Shown here piece by piece: positions 1-8,140 of a stretch of DNA of 64,000 nucleotides. The notes beneath the pieces were generated by a model. The model was not told the DNA's origin, did no database searches, and saw nothing but the letters and a program-made list of their open reading frames with translations. Source of the stretch: an uncultured Pseudodesulfovibrio sp. GTDB lineage: Bacteria; Desulfobacterota; Desulfovibrionia; Desulfovibrionales; Desulfovibrionaceae. The stretch covers positions 1,046,001 through 1,110,000 of the forward strand of contig NZ_OY782498.1 in assembly GCF_963677845.1 (NCBI RefSeq). The letters are read 5' to 3'. How positions within the stretch are numbered: the stretch's first letter is position 1; each line of letters opens with the position of its first letter. The translations under genes were made by a program, and so were the position numbers.

Positions 1-805
<805 letters not shown>

Positions 806-850
806 TTCAATCAATCAATTATTAATCCAAACAATGAGGAAGGGATAGAA

Positions 851-1201
851 ATGATGATTATGGTAAGAGCGATTGTACGCCCCGAGAAAGCTGATGATGT
901 CTTGGCTGCTCTGATGGACAACGGTTTTCCTGCCGTCACCAAGTACTCAGTTGCCGGTCGCGGTAAGCAGCGTGGCATTAAGATCGGCGAAGTTACCTAC
1001 GACGAAATTCCGAAGACCATGCTCATGAGCGTGGTCAAAGCGGAAGACAAGGAATTTGTCATCAACACGATTATGGATGCAGCCCGTTCCGGTGTGAAGG
1101 GCGCATTCGGTGATGGCAAGATTTTTGTGGCTGAAGTGGACGATGTTTACACCATTTCTTCTGGCGTGTGCGATACCGCCGCAGCCGTGGAGGCCGCGTG
1201 A
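851..1201 (+). CDS. nifI1: PII-like nitrogenase regulator NifI1
   Basis: This is a PII-family protein of 116 residues encoded between nifH and nifD. In methanogens, the NifI1-NifI2 complex binds NifDK and blocks it when ammonium is present, with relief by 2-oxoglutarate. The N-terminal MIMVRAIVRPEK strand and the GDGKIFV segment near residue 93 are typical of PII folds. The T-loop region (around residues 36-55) lacks the uridylylated Tyr context of GlnB, as expected of NifI. A Shine-Dalgarno (AGGAAGG) precedes the ATG. Its TGA overlaps the ATG of nifI2 by one base, so the two are translationally coupled. The subgroup is assigned from position and sequence feel, without an alignment. Confidence 0.93.
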   Translation: MMIMVRAIVRPEKADDVLAALMDNGFPAVTKYSVAGRGKQRGIKIGEVTYDEIPKTMLMSVVKAEDKEFVINTIMDAARSGVKGAFGDGKIFVAEVDDVYTISSGVCDTAAAVEAA

Positions 1202-1575
1202 TGAAGGAAGTTATCGCAGTAGTTCGCATGAACATGATGAACCGCAGCAAGGCCGCGCTGAGTGAGGCTGGCATCGATGCGTTCTTTGCTCATGAAGCGC
1301 AAGGTCGGGGCAAAGGGTTCGTGAATGTTGAAGTCCTGGAAGGTGCGGAGAGCGGATATGAAGAAGCCGCCGCCGTTCTTGGAGAGAAGGGCAAACTCTA
1401 TCCCAAGCGCATGTTGACTGTAGTGGTCGCTGATGACGTGGTTCCTGAAGTGGTGGAAGTCCTCACCAAAGTCAATCAGACCGGTAAACCCGGTGATGGC
1501 AAGATTTTTGTTTTGCCGCTGGGAGACGCCGTTCGCGTCAGAACATCTGAGTCCGGCGAAAAGGCAATAGCCTAA
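1201..1575 (+). CDS. nifI2: PII-like nitrogenase regulator NifI2
   Basis: This is the second PII-family subunit, 124 residues, starting at the ATG in the TGATG junction with nifI1. An upstream in-frame ATG at 1168 lies inside nifI1 and has no ribosome site, so it was not used. NifI2 is the subunit thought to sense 2-oxoglutarate and ATP in the NifI1-NifI2 heterocomplex. The MKEVIAVVRMNMMNRSK start and the GDGKIFVLPLGDAVRVRT end match PII architecture. It lies 22 bases before nifD, in the usual H-I1-I2-D-K order of anaerobes. This order implies post-translational ammonium switch-off by direct protein contact. Confidence 0.93.
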   Translation: MKEVIAVVRMNMMNRSKAALSEAGIDAFFAHEAQGRGKGFVNVEVLEGAESGYEEAAAVLGEKGKLYPKRMLTVVVADDVVPEVVEVLTKVNQTGKPGDGKIFVLPLGDAVRVRTSESGEKAIA

Positions 1576-1597
1576 GGCCATTAAGGAGATATGATTC

Positions 1598-3235
1598 ATG
1601 GCTAAGACGAAAAAGCTGGTGCAGCTCAATCCCACCGATATCAAGGATGCGCTTCTTGCGAAGTACCCTCCCAAGGTGGCTCGCAAGCGTGCCAAGCAGA
1701 TAATGATCAACGAAGCTCAGGAGTCCGAGACCCCTTCTGAAATTGTGGCGAACGTCCGTACCATCCCTGGTATCATCACCATGCGTGGCTGTACTTATGC
1801 AGGCTGTAAGGGCGTTATCATGGGGCCTACCCGCGACATCGTGAATATCACCCATGGTCCCATCGGCTGCGGATTTTATTCCTGGCTCACTCGCCGAAAT
1901 CAGACTGATCCCGGCCCGGACGGCGAAAATTATATGCCGTACTGCTTCTCCACTGATATGCAGGATCAGGACATCATTTTTGGTGGTGAAAAGAAGCTCG
2001 CTGCCGCCATTCAGGAAGCTTACGACCTGTTCCATCCCAAAGGCATCGCGATCTTCGCTACCTGCCCGGTTGGTCTGATCGGTGATGACATCCATGCTGT
2101 TGCCCGTCAGATGAAGGAAAAGCTTGGCGATTGCAACGTCTTTGCCTTCTCATGTGAAGGCTACAAGGGCGTATCGCAGTCTGCGGGTCACCATATTGCC
2201 AACAACCAGGTGTTCACCCACCTTGTGGGCGAGAATGAAACGCCCACCGAAGGCGAGTACAAGATCAATCTGCTTGGTGAATACAACATCGGTGGTGATG
2301 GATTCGAAATCGACCGTATCTTCAAGAAATGCGGTATTACCAATGTGGCAACATTCTCCGGCAACTCTTCATATGAACAGTTCGCTTCGGCTCAGCATGC
2401 CGACCTGAACACGGTCATGTGCCACCGATCCATCAACTACGTGGCCGACATGCTTGAGACCAAGTATGGCATTCCGTGGATCAAGGTGAACTTTATCGGC
2501 GCTGAAGCGACAGCCAAATCTTTGCGGAAGATTGCCAAGTATTTTGGTGACAAGAAGCTTATCGACAAGGTCGAAGCTGTTATCGCAGAAGAAATGCCCG
2601 CAGTCGAAGCGATTATCTCCGATGTGAAACCTCGCACCGAGGGCAAGACCGCCATGATGTTTGTCGGCGGTTCCCGAGCTCATCATTACAACGAATTGTT
2701 TAACGAAATGGGTATGACAACCATTTCCGCTGGCTACGAGTTTGGTCATCGTGATGACTACGAAGGTCGTCAGGTTATTCCTGATCTCAAGGTCGATGCC
2801 GATTCCCGTAATATCGAGGAGTTGGAGATTGAGCCGGATGAAAATCTCTACAATCCGCGGAAGACCCCGGAAGAAATGAAGGCACTGCAAGAGGCCGGTT
2901 TCAAATTCAAACATTATGACGGTCTGAATCCGGACATGGATAAAGGCACTATCATCGTAGATGACCTCAACCAGTATGAGGCCGAGAAGCTGGTGGAAAT
3001 CATGAAGCCGGACATCTTCTGTGCTGGCGTCAAGGAAAAGTATTCCATTCAGAAGCTGGGCGTGCCCATGAAGCAGCTCCACAGCTACGATTCCGGTGGG
3101 CCCTATGCCGGGTTCAAGGGCGCTGTTAATTTCTACAAGGAAATCGATCGTCTCGTGAACAGCAGGGTCTGGAGCTATATGAAAGCCCCCTGGCAGGAAA
3201 ACCCCGAGTTAACAGCCACTTTCGTGTGGGAATAA
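1598..3235 (+). CDS. nifD: Nitrogenase MoFe protein alpha chain
   Basis: This is the alpha subunit of the MoFe protein, which carries the FeMo-cofactor and half of the P-cluster. P-cluster cysteines are seen at about C65 (RGC), C91 (GPIGC) and C156 (ATCPVGLIGDD). The cofactor ligands are Cys275 (VMCHRSINY) and His495 (KQLHSYDSGGPYAGFKG). At 545 residues it is about 50 longer than the Azotobacter chain, and the extra length lies between the two cofactor ligands, as in the clostridial/methanogen/Desulfovibrio NifD groups. A clear AAGGAGA ribosome site precedes the ATG. nifK follows after 18 bases. The HSYDSGGPYAG context argues for a Mo rather than a V or Fe-only enzyme. Confidence 0.98.
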   Translation: MAKTKKLVQLNPTDIKDALLAKYPPKVARKRAKQIMINEAQESETPSEIVANVRTIPGIITMRGCTYAGCKGVIMGPTRDIVNITHGPIGCGFYSWLTRRNQTDPGPDGENYMPYCFSTDMQDQDIIFGGEKKLAAAIQEAYDLFHPKGIAIFATCPVGLIGDDIHAVARQMKEKLGDCNVFAFSCEGYKGVSQSAGHHIANNQVFTHLVGENETPTEGEYKINLLGEYNIGGDGFEIDRIFKKCGITNVATFSGNSSYEQFASAQHADLNTVMCHRSINYVADMLETKYGIPWIKVNFIGAEATAKSLRKIAKYFGDKKLIDKVEAVIAEEMPAVEAIISDVKPRTEGKTAMMFVGGSRAHHYNELFNEMGMTTISAGYEFGHRDDYEGRQVIPDLKVDADSRNIEELEIEPDENLYNPRKTPEEMKALQEAGFKFKHYDGLNPDMDKGTIIVDDLNQYEAEKLVEIMKPDIFCAGVKEKYSIQKLGVPMKQLHSYDSGGPYAGFKGAVNFYKEIDRLVNSRVWSYMKAPWQENPELTATFVWE

Positions 3236-3253
3236 GTAGGGAGATTACAAAAA

Positions 3254-4627
3254 ATGTTACTTAGACACACACCAGAAGAAGTTGCTGACCGTAAGGCCCT
3301 GATGATTAATCCGGCCAAGACGTGTCAGCCCATCGGCGCCATGTATGCGGCCCTTGGCATCAAGGGATGCCTTCCACACAGCCACGGGTCCCAGGGGTGT
3401 TGCGCCTACCATCGCTCCACTCTGACCCGGCACTACAAGGAGCCCATTTCCGCTGCAACCAGTTCCTTCACTGAAGGTGCATCCGTGTTCGGCGGTCAGG
3501 CCAACCTCGTGCAGGCCCTTAACAATATCTTCACGGTTTACGATCCGGATGTTGTTGCCGTGCATACCACCTGTTTGTCCGAGACTATCGGTGATGATTT
3601 GAATCAGATTCGAGACAAGGCGATCAAGGATGGCAAGGTTCCAGAAGGCAAGACCATTATTGGCGCACCGACTCCGAGCTACGTTGGCTCGCACGTTACT
3701 GGTTTCTCCAACATGGTGAAAGCCATGGCGCAGTTGGCCGAACCGTCCGGTACCAAGTCCGGCAAGGTCAACGTTATCCCCGGCTGGGTCGAACCCGCCG
3801 ACATGGCCGAGATCAGACGTCTGGCTGAGCTGGTCGGTGTGGAGATCACTCTGTTCCCGGATACCTCAGGCGTGCTGGATGCGCCTTTGACCGGCGAATA
3901 CTCCATGTTTCCCGATGGTGGTGTGACTATTCCCGAGCTTAAGGCGGCTGGTGATGCCATCGGAACCCTCGCTCTTGGCGAATGGTGTTCCGCTGACGCT
4001 GCCCGTTGGCTGGACGCCAAGAGCAAGGTGCCGTGCACCGTGCTGGACATGCCGTTCGGCCTGGCTGCCACTGACCGCTTTATCGATGTGTTGCGTACCG
4101 TCGCCGGTGTCTCTGTTCCCGACTCCGTGGCTGTCGAGCGCGGACAGCTCGTGGACCTGATTTCGGATATGCACCAGTACTTCTACGGCAAGCGTGTGGC
4201 CATTTGGGGTGACCCTGATCAGCTTATTTCCATGACTGAATTCTTGGTGTCACTCGATATGCAGCCTGTCTATGTCGTCACAGGTACTCCGGGCAAGAAA
4301 TTCGAGAAGCGTATTCAGGAAATATGCGAAGGGCAGCCCTTCGAGGTCAAGGTCAAGGCAAAGGGCGACATGTTCCTGCTTCATCAGTGGATCAAGAATG
4401 AATCAGTCGATCTGCTCATCGGCAATACATACGGCAAGTACATCGCTCGTGATGAAGACATCCCATTCATGCGGTGGGGCTTCCCCATCCTTGATCGTCA
4501 GGGACATCAGTACTTCCCGACAGTCGGTTACAAGGGCGGACTCCGTCTGCTTGAAAAGATGTTGAACCTTTTTCTTGATCGTAAAGACCGTGACGATCCG
4601 GAACAAACCTTTGAACTCGTCTTGTAG
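3254..4627 (+). CDS. nifK: Nitrogenase MoFe protein beta chain
   Basis: This is the beta subunit of the MoFe protein. P-cluster cysteines are C24 (KTCQPIGAMYA), C49 (SHGSQGCCAYHRS) and C107 (HTTCLSETIGDD). The protein has 457 residues, against about 520 in Azotobacter; the missing part is the N-terminal extension, which is also short in the anaerobe-type NifK. The ATG follows an AGGGAG ribosome site. The gene pairs with nifD immediately upstream. A GC-rich hairpin lies just after the stop, so expression of the downstream cofactor genes may be lower than that of the structural genes. Confidence 0.98.
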   Translation: MLLRHTPEEVADRKALMINPAKTCQPIGAMYAALGIKGCLPHSHGSQGCCAYHRSTLTRHYKEPISAATSSFTEGASVFGGQANLVQALNNIFTVYDPDVVAVHTTCLSETIGDDLNQIRDKAIKDGKVPEGKTIIGAPTPSYVGSHVTGFSNMVKAMAQLAEPSGTKSGKVNVIPGWVEPADMAEIRRLAELVGVEITLFPDTSGVLDAPLTGEYSMFPDGGVTIPELKAAGDAIGTLALGEWCSADAARWLDAKSKVPCTVLDMPFGLAATDRFIDVLRTVAGVSVPDSVAVERGQLVDLISDMHQYFYGKRVAIWGDPDQLISMTEFLVSLDMQPVYVVTGTPGKKFEKRIQEICEGQPFEVKVKAKGDMFLLHQWIKNESVDLLIGNTYGKYIARDEDIPFMRWGFPILDRQGHQYFPTVGYKGGLRLLEKMLNLFLDRKDRDDPEQTFELVL

Positions 4628-4643
4628 TTCGTCATTCCAAGCT

Positions 4644-4672
4644 CCGGACGGAGGTCCTTTCCCTCCGTCCGG
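4644..4672 (+). terminator. GC-rich hairpin after nifK (weak or partial terminator)
   Basis: An 11-bp perfect stem (CCGGACGGAGG / CCTCCGTCCGG) closes a 7-base loop, 16 bases after the nifK stop. Only a poor T tract (CTGTTTA) follows, so it probably attenuates transcription or protects the nifHDK 3' end rather than stopping transcription completely. No sigma-54 -24/-12 element was found between it and the next gene at 4758, which makes read-through the likely source of downstream expression. Confidence 0.6.
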
Positions 4673-4757
4673 GCTGTTTACAAGGGGATGATCAAAGGCG
4701 TTCGTTTTTTTGTGAACCGTTCGGAATTGTAAAAACCATTCAACGCAAAGGCCAGCC

Positions 4758-5927
4758 ATGGAAACGACTTTATCGTATGCAAATCATCCTTGTTTTGGAT
4801 TCTCCGCCCGGAAAAAAGTCGGTCGGATTCATCTTCCCGTTGCTCCTCGGGCCAATGCTCGTATCAAGTTTGCGAGCATGAAAAAGGCTGCTTCGGCGAT
4901 TATGCCTGCCGACGCGTTGAATATGTTGACCCGGACAATTGAGGCCGGGAATCCGGTTGGAGTCGTTGGGATTACCGGTCCGGGCGATCCTTTGGCCGTG
5001 CCGGAATATACGTTGGAAACATTGCGTCTGGTCCGTGAAAAGTACCCGGATATGCCTTTGTGCATGACCTCGATCGGTATAGGCGGGGCCGAACATGCTG
5101 AGGAATTGGCTGAAATTGGCCTTTTACATGTGACTATACTTGTCGATGCCGTGGACCCGAAAGTGGCGGAACAACTGTATGCATGGGTTCGTCCTTCAAC
5201 ACGAACAATGCCAATTTCTGAGGCCGTGGAAATTCTTTTGAATGAACAGGCCAAGACGATTGTTGCGCTGAAAAATGCAGGCCTCACCGTCAAAATTAAC
5301 ACCACTGTTTTTCCTGGATACAACGCTGGTCACGTGGAGGATGTTGCTGCTGCCGTGGCCTCATTGGACGCGGATATCATGGCCATTGTCCCGTGTGATT
5401 TTGAGGTGGAGTCCGACGATGCCCTGGTCAAGCCGGACATGGCGTTGATGGCGACGGCGTGTGATCGAGCAGCCCGGCATATGAACCTCGTGCCCTTTTG
5501 GAATTATTGCGGTGAGAAGATTGTCGGTCTCAGAGGGCCGGGAGAGATGGGGCAGCCTTCAGAAATTATGCCTATGCCGACTTCGGAGCGGCCCAACGTG
5601 GCTGTTGTCAGTTCCAATGGGATGGAGGTGGATATGCATTTGGGCCATGCCGCTACATTACTTATTTATGGTCCACGCGAGGATGGTCTGGCCTGCCTGT
5701 TGGAAACGCGTCAGGCCCCGGCCCCCGGAACAGGTTCCTCTCGTTGGGTAAAAATGGCGGCATTGCTTGATGATTGCTTTGCGCTGATGACTTCGAATGC
5801 GGGAGAGCGTCCAAGGGAAATTTTAAGTGGCCTCGGCTTACCAGTTCTTATCACTGACGGCGAGGTAGAAGGGACCGTGGATGTCTTGTTTGGTGGTGGT
5901 AAGAAAAAAGGCAAGTGTCTTAAATAG
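4758..5927 (+). CDS. NifB-like protein with all radical-SAM cysteines lost, plus C-terminal NifX-like domain
   Basis: This 389-residue protein is clearly a paralogue of the NifB encoded at 9539. Shared features are the N-terminal HPCF motif (residues 10-13), the HLPVAP stretch, GITGPGDP (SAM-binding region in NifB), AVDPKVAEQLYAWV, and a C-terminal NifX-type domain from about residue 270 (MEVDMHLGHAA, ETRQAPAPGTGSSRW). However, the CxxxCxxC loop that holds the radical-SAM [4Fe-4S] cluster is replaced: C31, C35, C38 and C44 of NifB align with A32, I36, A39 and A45. The conserved ESRPG segment that follows is deleted. Of the later CxxC pair in NifB (CKRCRAD) only the second Cys remains (NYCGEK), while HPCF and the Cys in PLCMTS stay. 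The frame is intact and long, so this looks like a maintained protein rather than a pseudogene. It cannot be a normal radical-SAM enzyme. A cluster carrier, NifX/NafY-like chaperone or NifB partner are inferred options. Confidence 0.88.
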   Translation: METTLSYANHPCFGFSARKKVGRIHLPVAPRANARIKFASMKKAASAIMPADALNMLTRTIEAGNPVGVVGITGPGDPLAVPEYTLETLRLVREKYPDMPLCMTSIGIGGAEHAEELAEIGLLHVTILVDAVDPKVAEQLYAWVRPSTRTMPISEAVEILLNEQAKTIVALKNAGLTVKINTTVFPGYNAGHVEDVAAAVASLDADIMAIVPCDFEVESDDALVKPDMALMATACDRAARHMNLVPFWNYCGEKIVGLRGPGEMGQPSEIMPMPTSERPNVAVVSSNGMEVDMHLGHAATLLIYGPREDGLACLLETRQAPAPGTGSSRWVKMAALLDDCFALMTSNAGERPREILSGLGLPVLITDGEVEGTVDVLFGGGKKKGKCLK

Positions 5928-5953
5928 TGTCTTTAAAATAAAGGAGAGAGAAG

Positions 5954-6256
5954 ATGGCTGTACCCGAGAGAATGATAATTTGTTGTCAGAGTTTCCGTGC
6001 TGCAGGTGATCCCAAAGGCATTTGCCACAAGCAGACCGACGGGTTCCTTCAGTACATAGAGGAAGAGATTCTGGATCGAGGTCTTGATGCGTTGGTTGTT
6101 GCTTCTTCCTGTCTTAAGCAATGTGAATCCGGCCCAATCATGGTCGTTCAGCCTGAGAACTGGTGGTTCAAGGGTGTTGATTCCGAAGAGGCCATTGATG
6201 AAATCCTTGATGCCCTCGAAGACGGGGAAGCCTGTGCTGAATACTTGGCTGCTTAA
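5954..6256 (+). CDS. Thioredoxin-like [2Fe-2S] ferredoxin
   Basis: This is a 100-residue (2Fe-2S) ferredoxin of the thioredoxin-fold type known from Clostridium pasteurianum and Azotobacter. The ligand pattern fits: Cys11 and Cys24 near the N-terminus, then C53-x3-C57 (SSCLKQCESGP); Cys10 is an extra neighbour. The clostridial protein is reported to bind the MoFe protein specifically, and the gene's place between nifK and nifE agrees with a role in nitrogenase electron transfer or protection. A strong AAGGAGAGAG ribosome site precedes the ATG. It is 26 bases after the NifB-like gene and 13 bases before the GNAT gene, so it is almost certainly co-transcribed. Confidence 0.9.
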   Translation: MAVPERMIICCQSFRAAGDPKGICHKQTDGFLQYIEEEILDRGLDALVVASSCLKQCESGPIMVVQPENWWFKGVDSEEAIDEILDALEDGEACAEYLAA

Positions 6257-6269
6257 CGAGGACAGACCA

Positions 6270-6725
6270 ATGCCCGAAGTCGTAATCGTTCGTCCTGCAT
6301 GCACAGAAGATCTTGATGGTTTGGTTTGTCTGCTCGAAATGTTGTTTTCCATTGAGGAAGATTTTGTCATCGATTCTGACAAACACCGGCGCGGTTTGGA
6401 TGTGATGTTGAACAACCGTCGGGGTTGCATCATGGCAGCAGAGGCGGCCAACGGGATTGTTGTTGGCATGTGTTCTGGACAGTTAACGGTTTCCACGGCT
6501 GAAGGCGGTCCTGCTGTGCTGATTGAGGATGTCATAGTCCACAAGGAGTGGCGTGGTCGGGGCATCGGCGCTTTATTGTTGGATTCCATTATGGCCTGGG
6601 GGTGGGAAAATGAAGCCTCTCGGCTTCAACTTCTGGCTGACAGAAAGAATGTCCCGGCCTTGGCTTTTTACAAACACCTTGGTTGGGAAACCACACAACT
6701 CACTTGTTTGAGAAAACAGCTGTAA
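6270..6725 (+). CDS. GNAT-family N-acetyltransferase in the nif operon
   Basis: This is a 151-residue GNAT acetyltransferase. The acetyl-CoA binding motif is seen as VHKEWRGRGIGALLLD (about residues 89-104), and the C-terminal YKHLGWE is the usual GNAT ending. The ATG at 6270 was chosen because the protein then starts directly at the conserved beta-1 (VVIVRPACTEDLDGL); the longer frame would overlap most of the ferredoxin gene. Substrate is unknown. Its position among nif genes is suggestive of modification of a nitrogenase component or of a small molecule, but nothing in the sequence names the substrate. Confidence 0.88.
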   Translation: MPEVVIVRPACTEDLDGLVCLLEMLFSIEEDFVIDSDKHRRGLDVMLNNRRGCIMAAEAANGIVVGMCSGQLTVSTAEGGPAVLIEDVIVHKEWRGRGIGALLLDSIMAWGWENEASRLQLLADRKNVPALAFYKHLGWETTQLTCLRKQL

Positions 6726-6754
6726 TGATTGAAGTATAATTCACAGGGGAAGAT

Positions 6755-8140
6755 ATGAGTACAACGATATTGGAAGAAAGAAAGGACCAGATCCATAGAA
6801 CCGGAGAGGGCGACATTGATATCGCCTGCAACCGTGAATCGTTGGCGGGTGCGGTCAGTCAGCGGGCCTGCGTTTTCTGCGGTTCCCGCGTGGTGCTTTA
6901 TCCCATCGCTGACGCTCTGCATTTGGTGCACGGTCCCATCGGGTGTGCTGTTTATACTTGGGATATTCGGGGCGCTTTGAGCAGCGGACCGGAAATACAC
7001 CGGCTTTCTTTTTCCACAGACCTTCAGGAGACCGACGTCATTTTTGGTGGCGAGAAAAAATTGGAGGCTGCCTTGGATGAGCTTATTGATCGGCACAGCC
7101 CCAAAGCAGCGTTTGTTTACTCCACTTGTATCGTGGGGTTGATTGGTGATGATTTGGAAGCGGTTTGTCGTAAAATGTCTGAAAAAAAAGGCATCCCGGT
7201 GCTGCCGGTGCAGTCCGAAGGATTTAAGGGGAGCAAACGGGCTGGATATCTTGCCGCGTGCAAGTCCATGTTCAAACTTGTGGGCACCCAATCTGCAGAT
7301 GATATTTCGCCTGTCTCCATCAATATTCTTGGCGATTTTAATCTGGCTGGCGAAATCTGGATCATCCGTCAATATTTCGAGGAAATGGGTGTAGAAGTGG
7401 TGGCCAATATCACTGGTGACGGCCGAGTCAGGGATGTTGGTCGATGCCACGGGGCAGCTTTGAATTTGGTTCAGTGCTCAGGAGCGACTCTCGATCTCGC
7501 CAAGATGATGGAGGAAAAATATGGCATCCCGTACGAACGTGTTTCCTATCTCGGTATCGAAGATATGGCTGATTCTCTCTATAAGGTCGCCGACTTTTTC
7601 AAGGACAAAGACTCCGGCATTGTCGAGCGTACTCAAAAGCTTGTGAAGAAAGAGCTGGAAGTACTCATGCCGGAACTGGCTCGCTACCGCAGAGATTTGG
7701 AGGGCAAGAAGGTTGCCATGTACGTGGGTGGTTCGTTCAAGGCCTTTTCGCTGGTCAAGGCGTTTCGGCACCTTGGCATGGAGGTGGTCATGGTCGGCTC
7801 CCAGACTGGAACCAAGGAAGACTATGCCGAGTTGGCCCAGATTACCGATCCCGGAACGGTCATTATTGACGACGCCAATCCATTGGAAATTTCGTATTTC
7901 ATCAAGGAAAAAGATGTGGACGTGTTTGTGGGAGGGGTCAAGGAACGGCCTATCGCCTTCAAGCTCGGCGTAGGATTTTGTGACCACAATCATGAGCGCA
8001 AGGAAGCATTGGAAGGTTTTGTGGGTATGCTCAACTTTGCCCGGGAAATCCACCATTCCGCCATGTCTCCGGTGTGGCAGTTTGCTCCGCGTCGAGCCAA
8101 TCGCATCACCTCAGCCCGTAAGGAGGCCGTCAATGAGTAA
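6755..8140 (+). CDS. nifE: FeMo-cofactor scaffold protein NifE
   Basis: NifE forms the NifEN heterotetramer on which the NifB product (L-cluster) is matured with Mo and homocitrate. The 461-residue protein is a NifD homologue. It keeps Cys at RACVFCGSR (about residues 39 and 42), HGPIGCAVYTWD (about 65) and YSTCIVGLIGDD (about 125), but lacks the NifD cofactor Cys context, having VQCSGATLDLAKMM there. The ATG follows an AGGGGAAG ribosome site. The end overlaps the start of nifN by 8 bases, which is usual for subunits made in equal amounts. Confidence 0.96.
   Translation: MSTTILEERKDQIHRTGEGDIDIACNRESLAGAVSQRACVFCGSRVVLYPIADALHLVHGPIGCAVYTWDIRGALSSGPEIHRLSFSTDLQETDVIFGGEKKLEAALDELIDRHSPKAAFVYSTCIVGLIGDDLEAVCRKMSEKKGIPVLPVQSEGFKGSKRAGYLAACKSMFKLVGTQSADDISPVSINILGDFNLAGEIWIIRQYFEEMGVEVVANITGDGRVRDVGRCHGAALNLVQCSGATLDLAKMMEEKYGIPYERVSYLGIEDMADSLYKVADFFKDKDSGIVERTQKLVKKELEVLMPELARYRRDLEGKKVAMYVGGSFKAFSLVKAFRHLGMEVVMVGSQTGTKEDYAELAQITDPGTVIIDDANPLEISYFIKEKDVDVFVGGVKERPIAFKLGVGFCDHNHERKEALEGFVGMLNFAREIHHSAMSPVWQFAPRRANRITSARKEAVNE

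Noticed and set aside
4758-5927. Annotating this gene as a second functional NifB
   Set aside because: The cysteines that bind the radical-SAM cluster are all replaced and the ESRPG segment is deleted.
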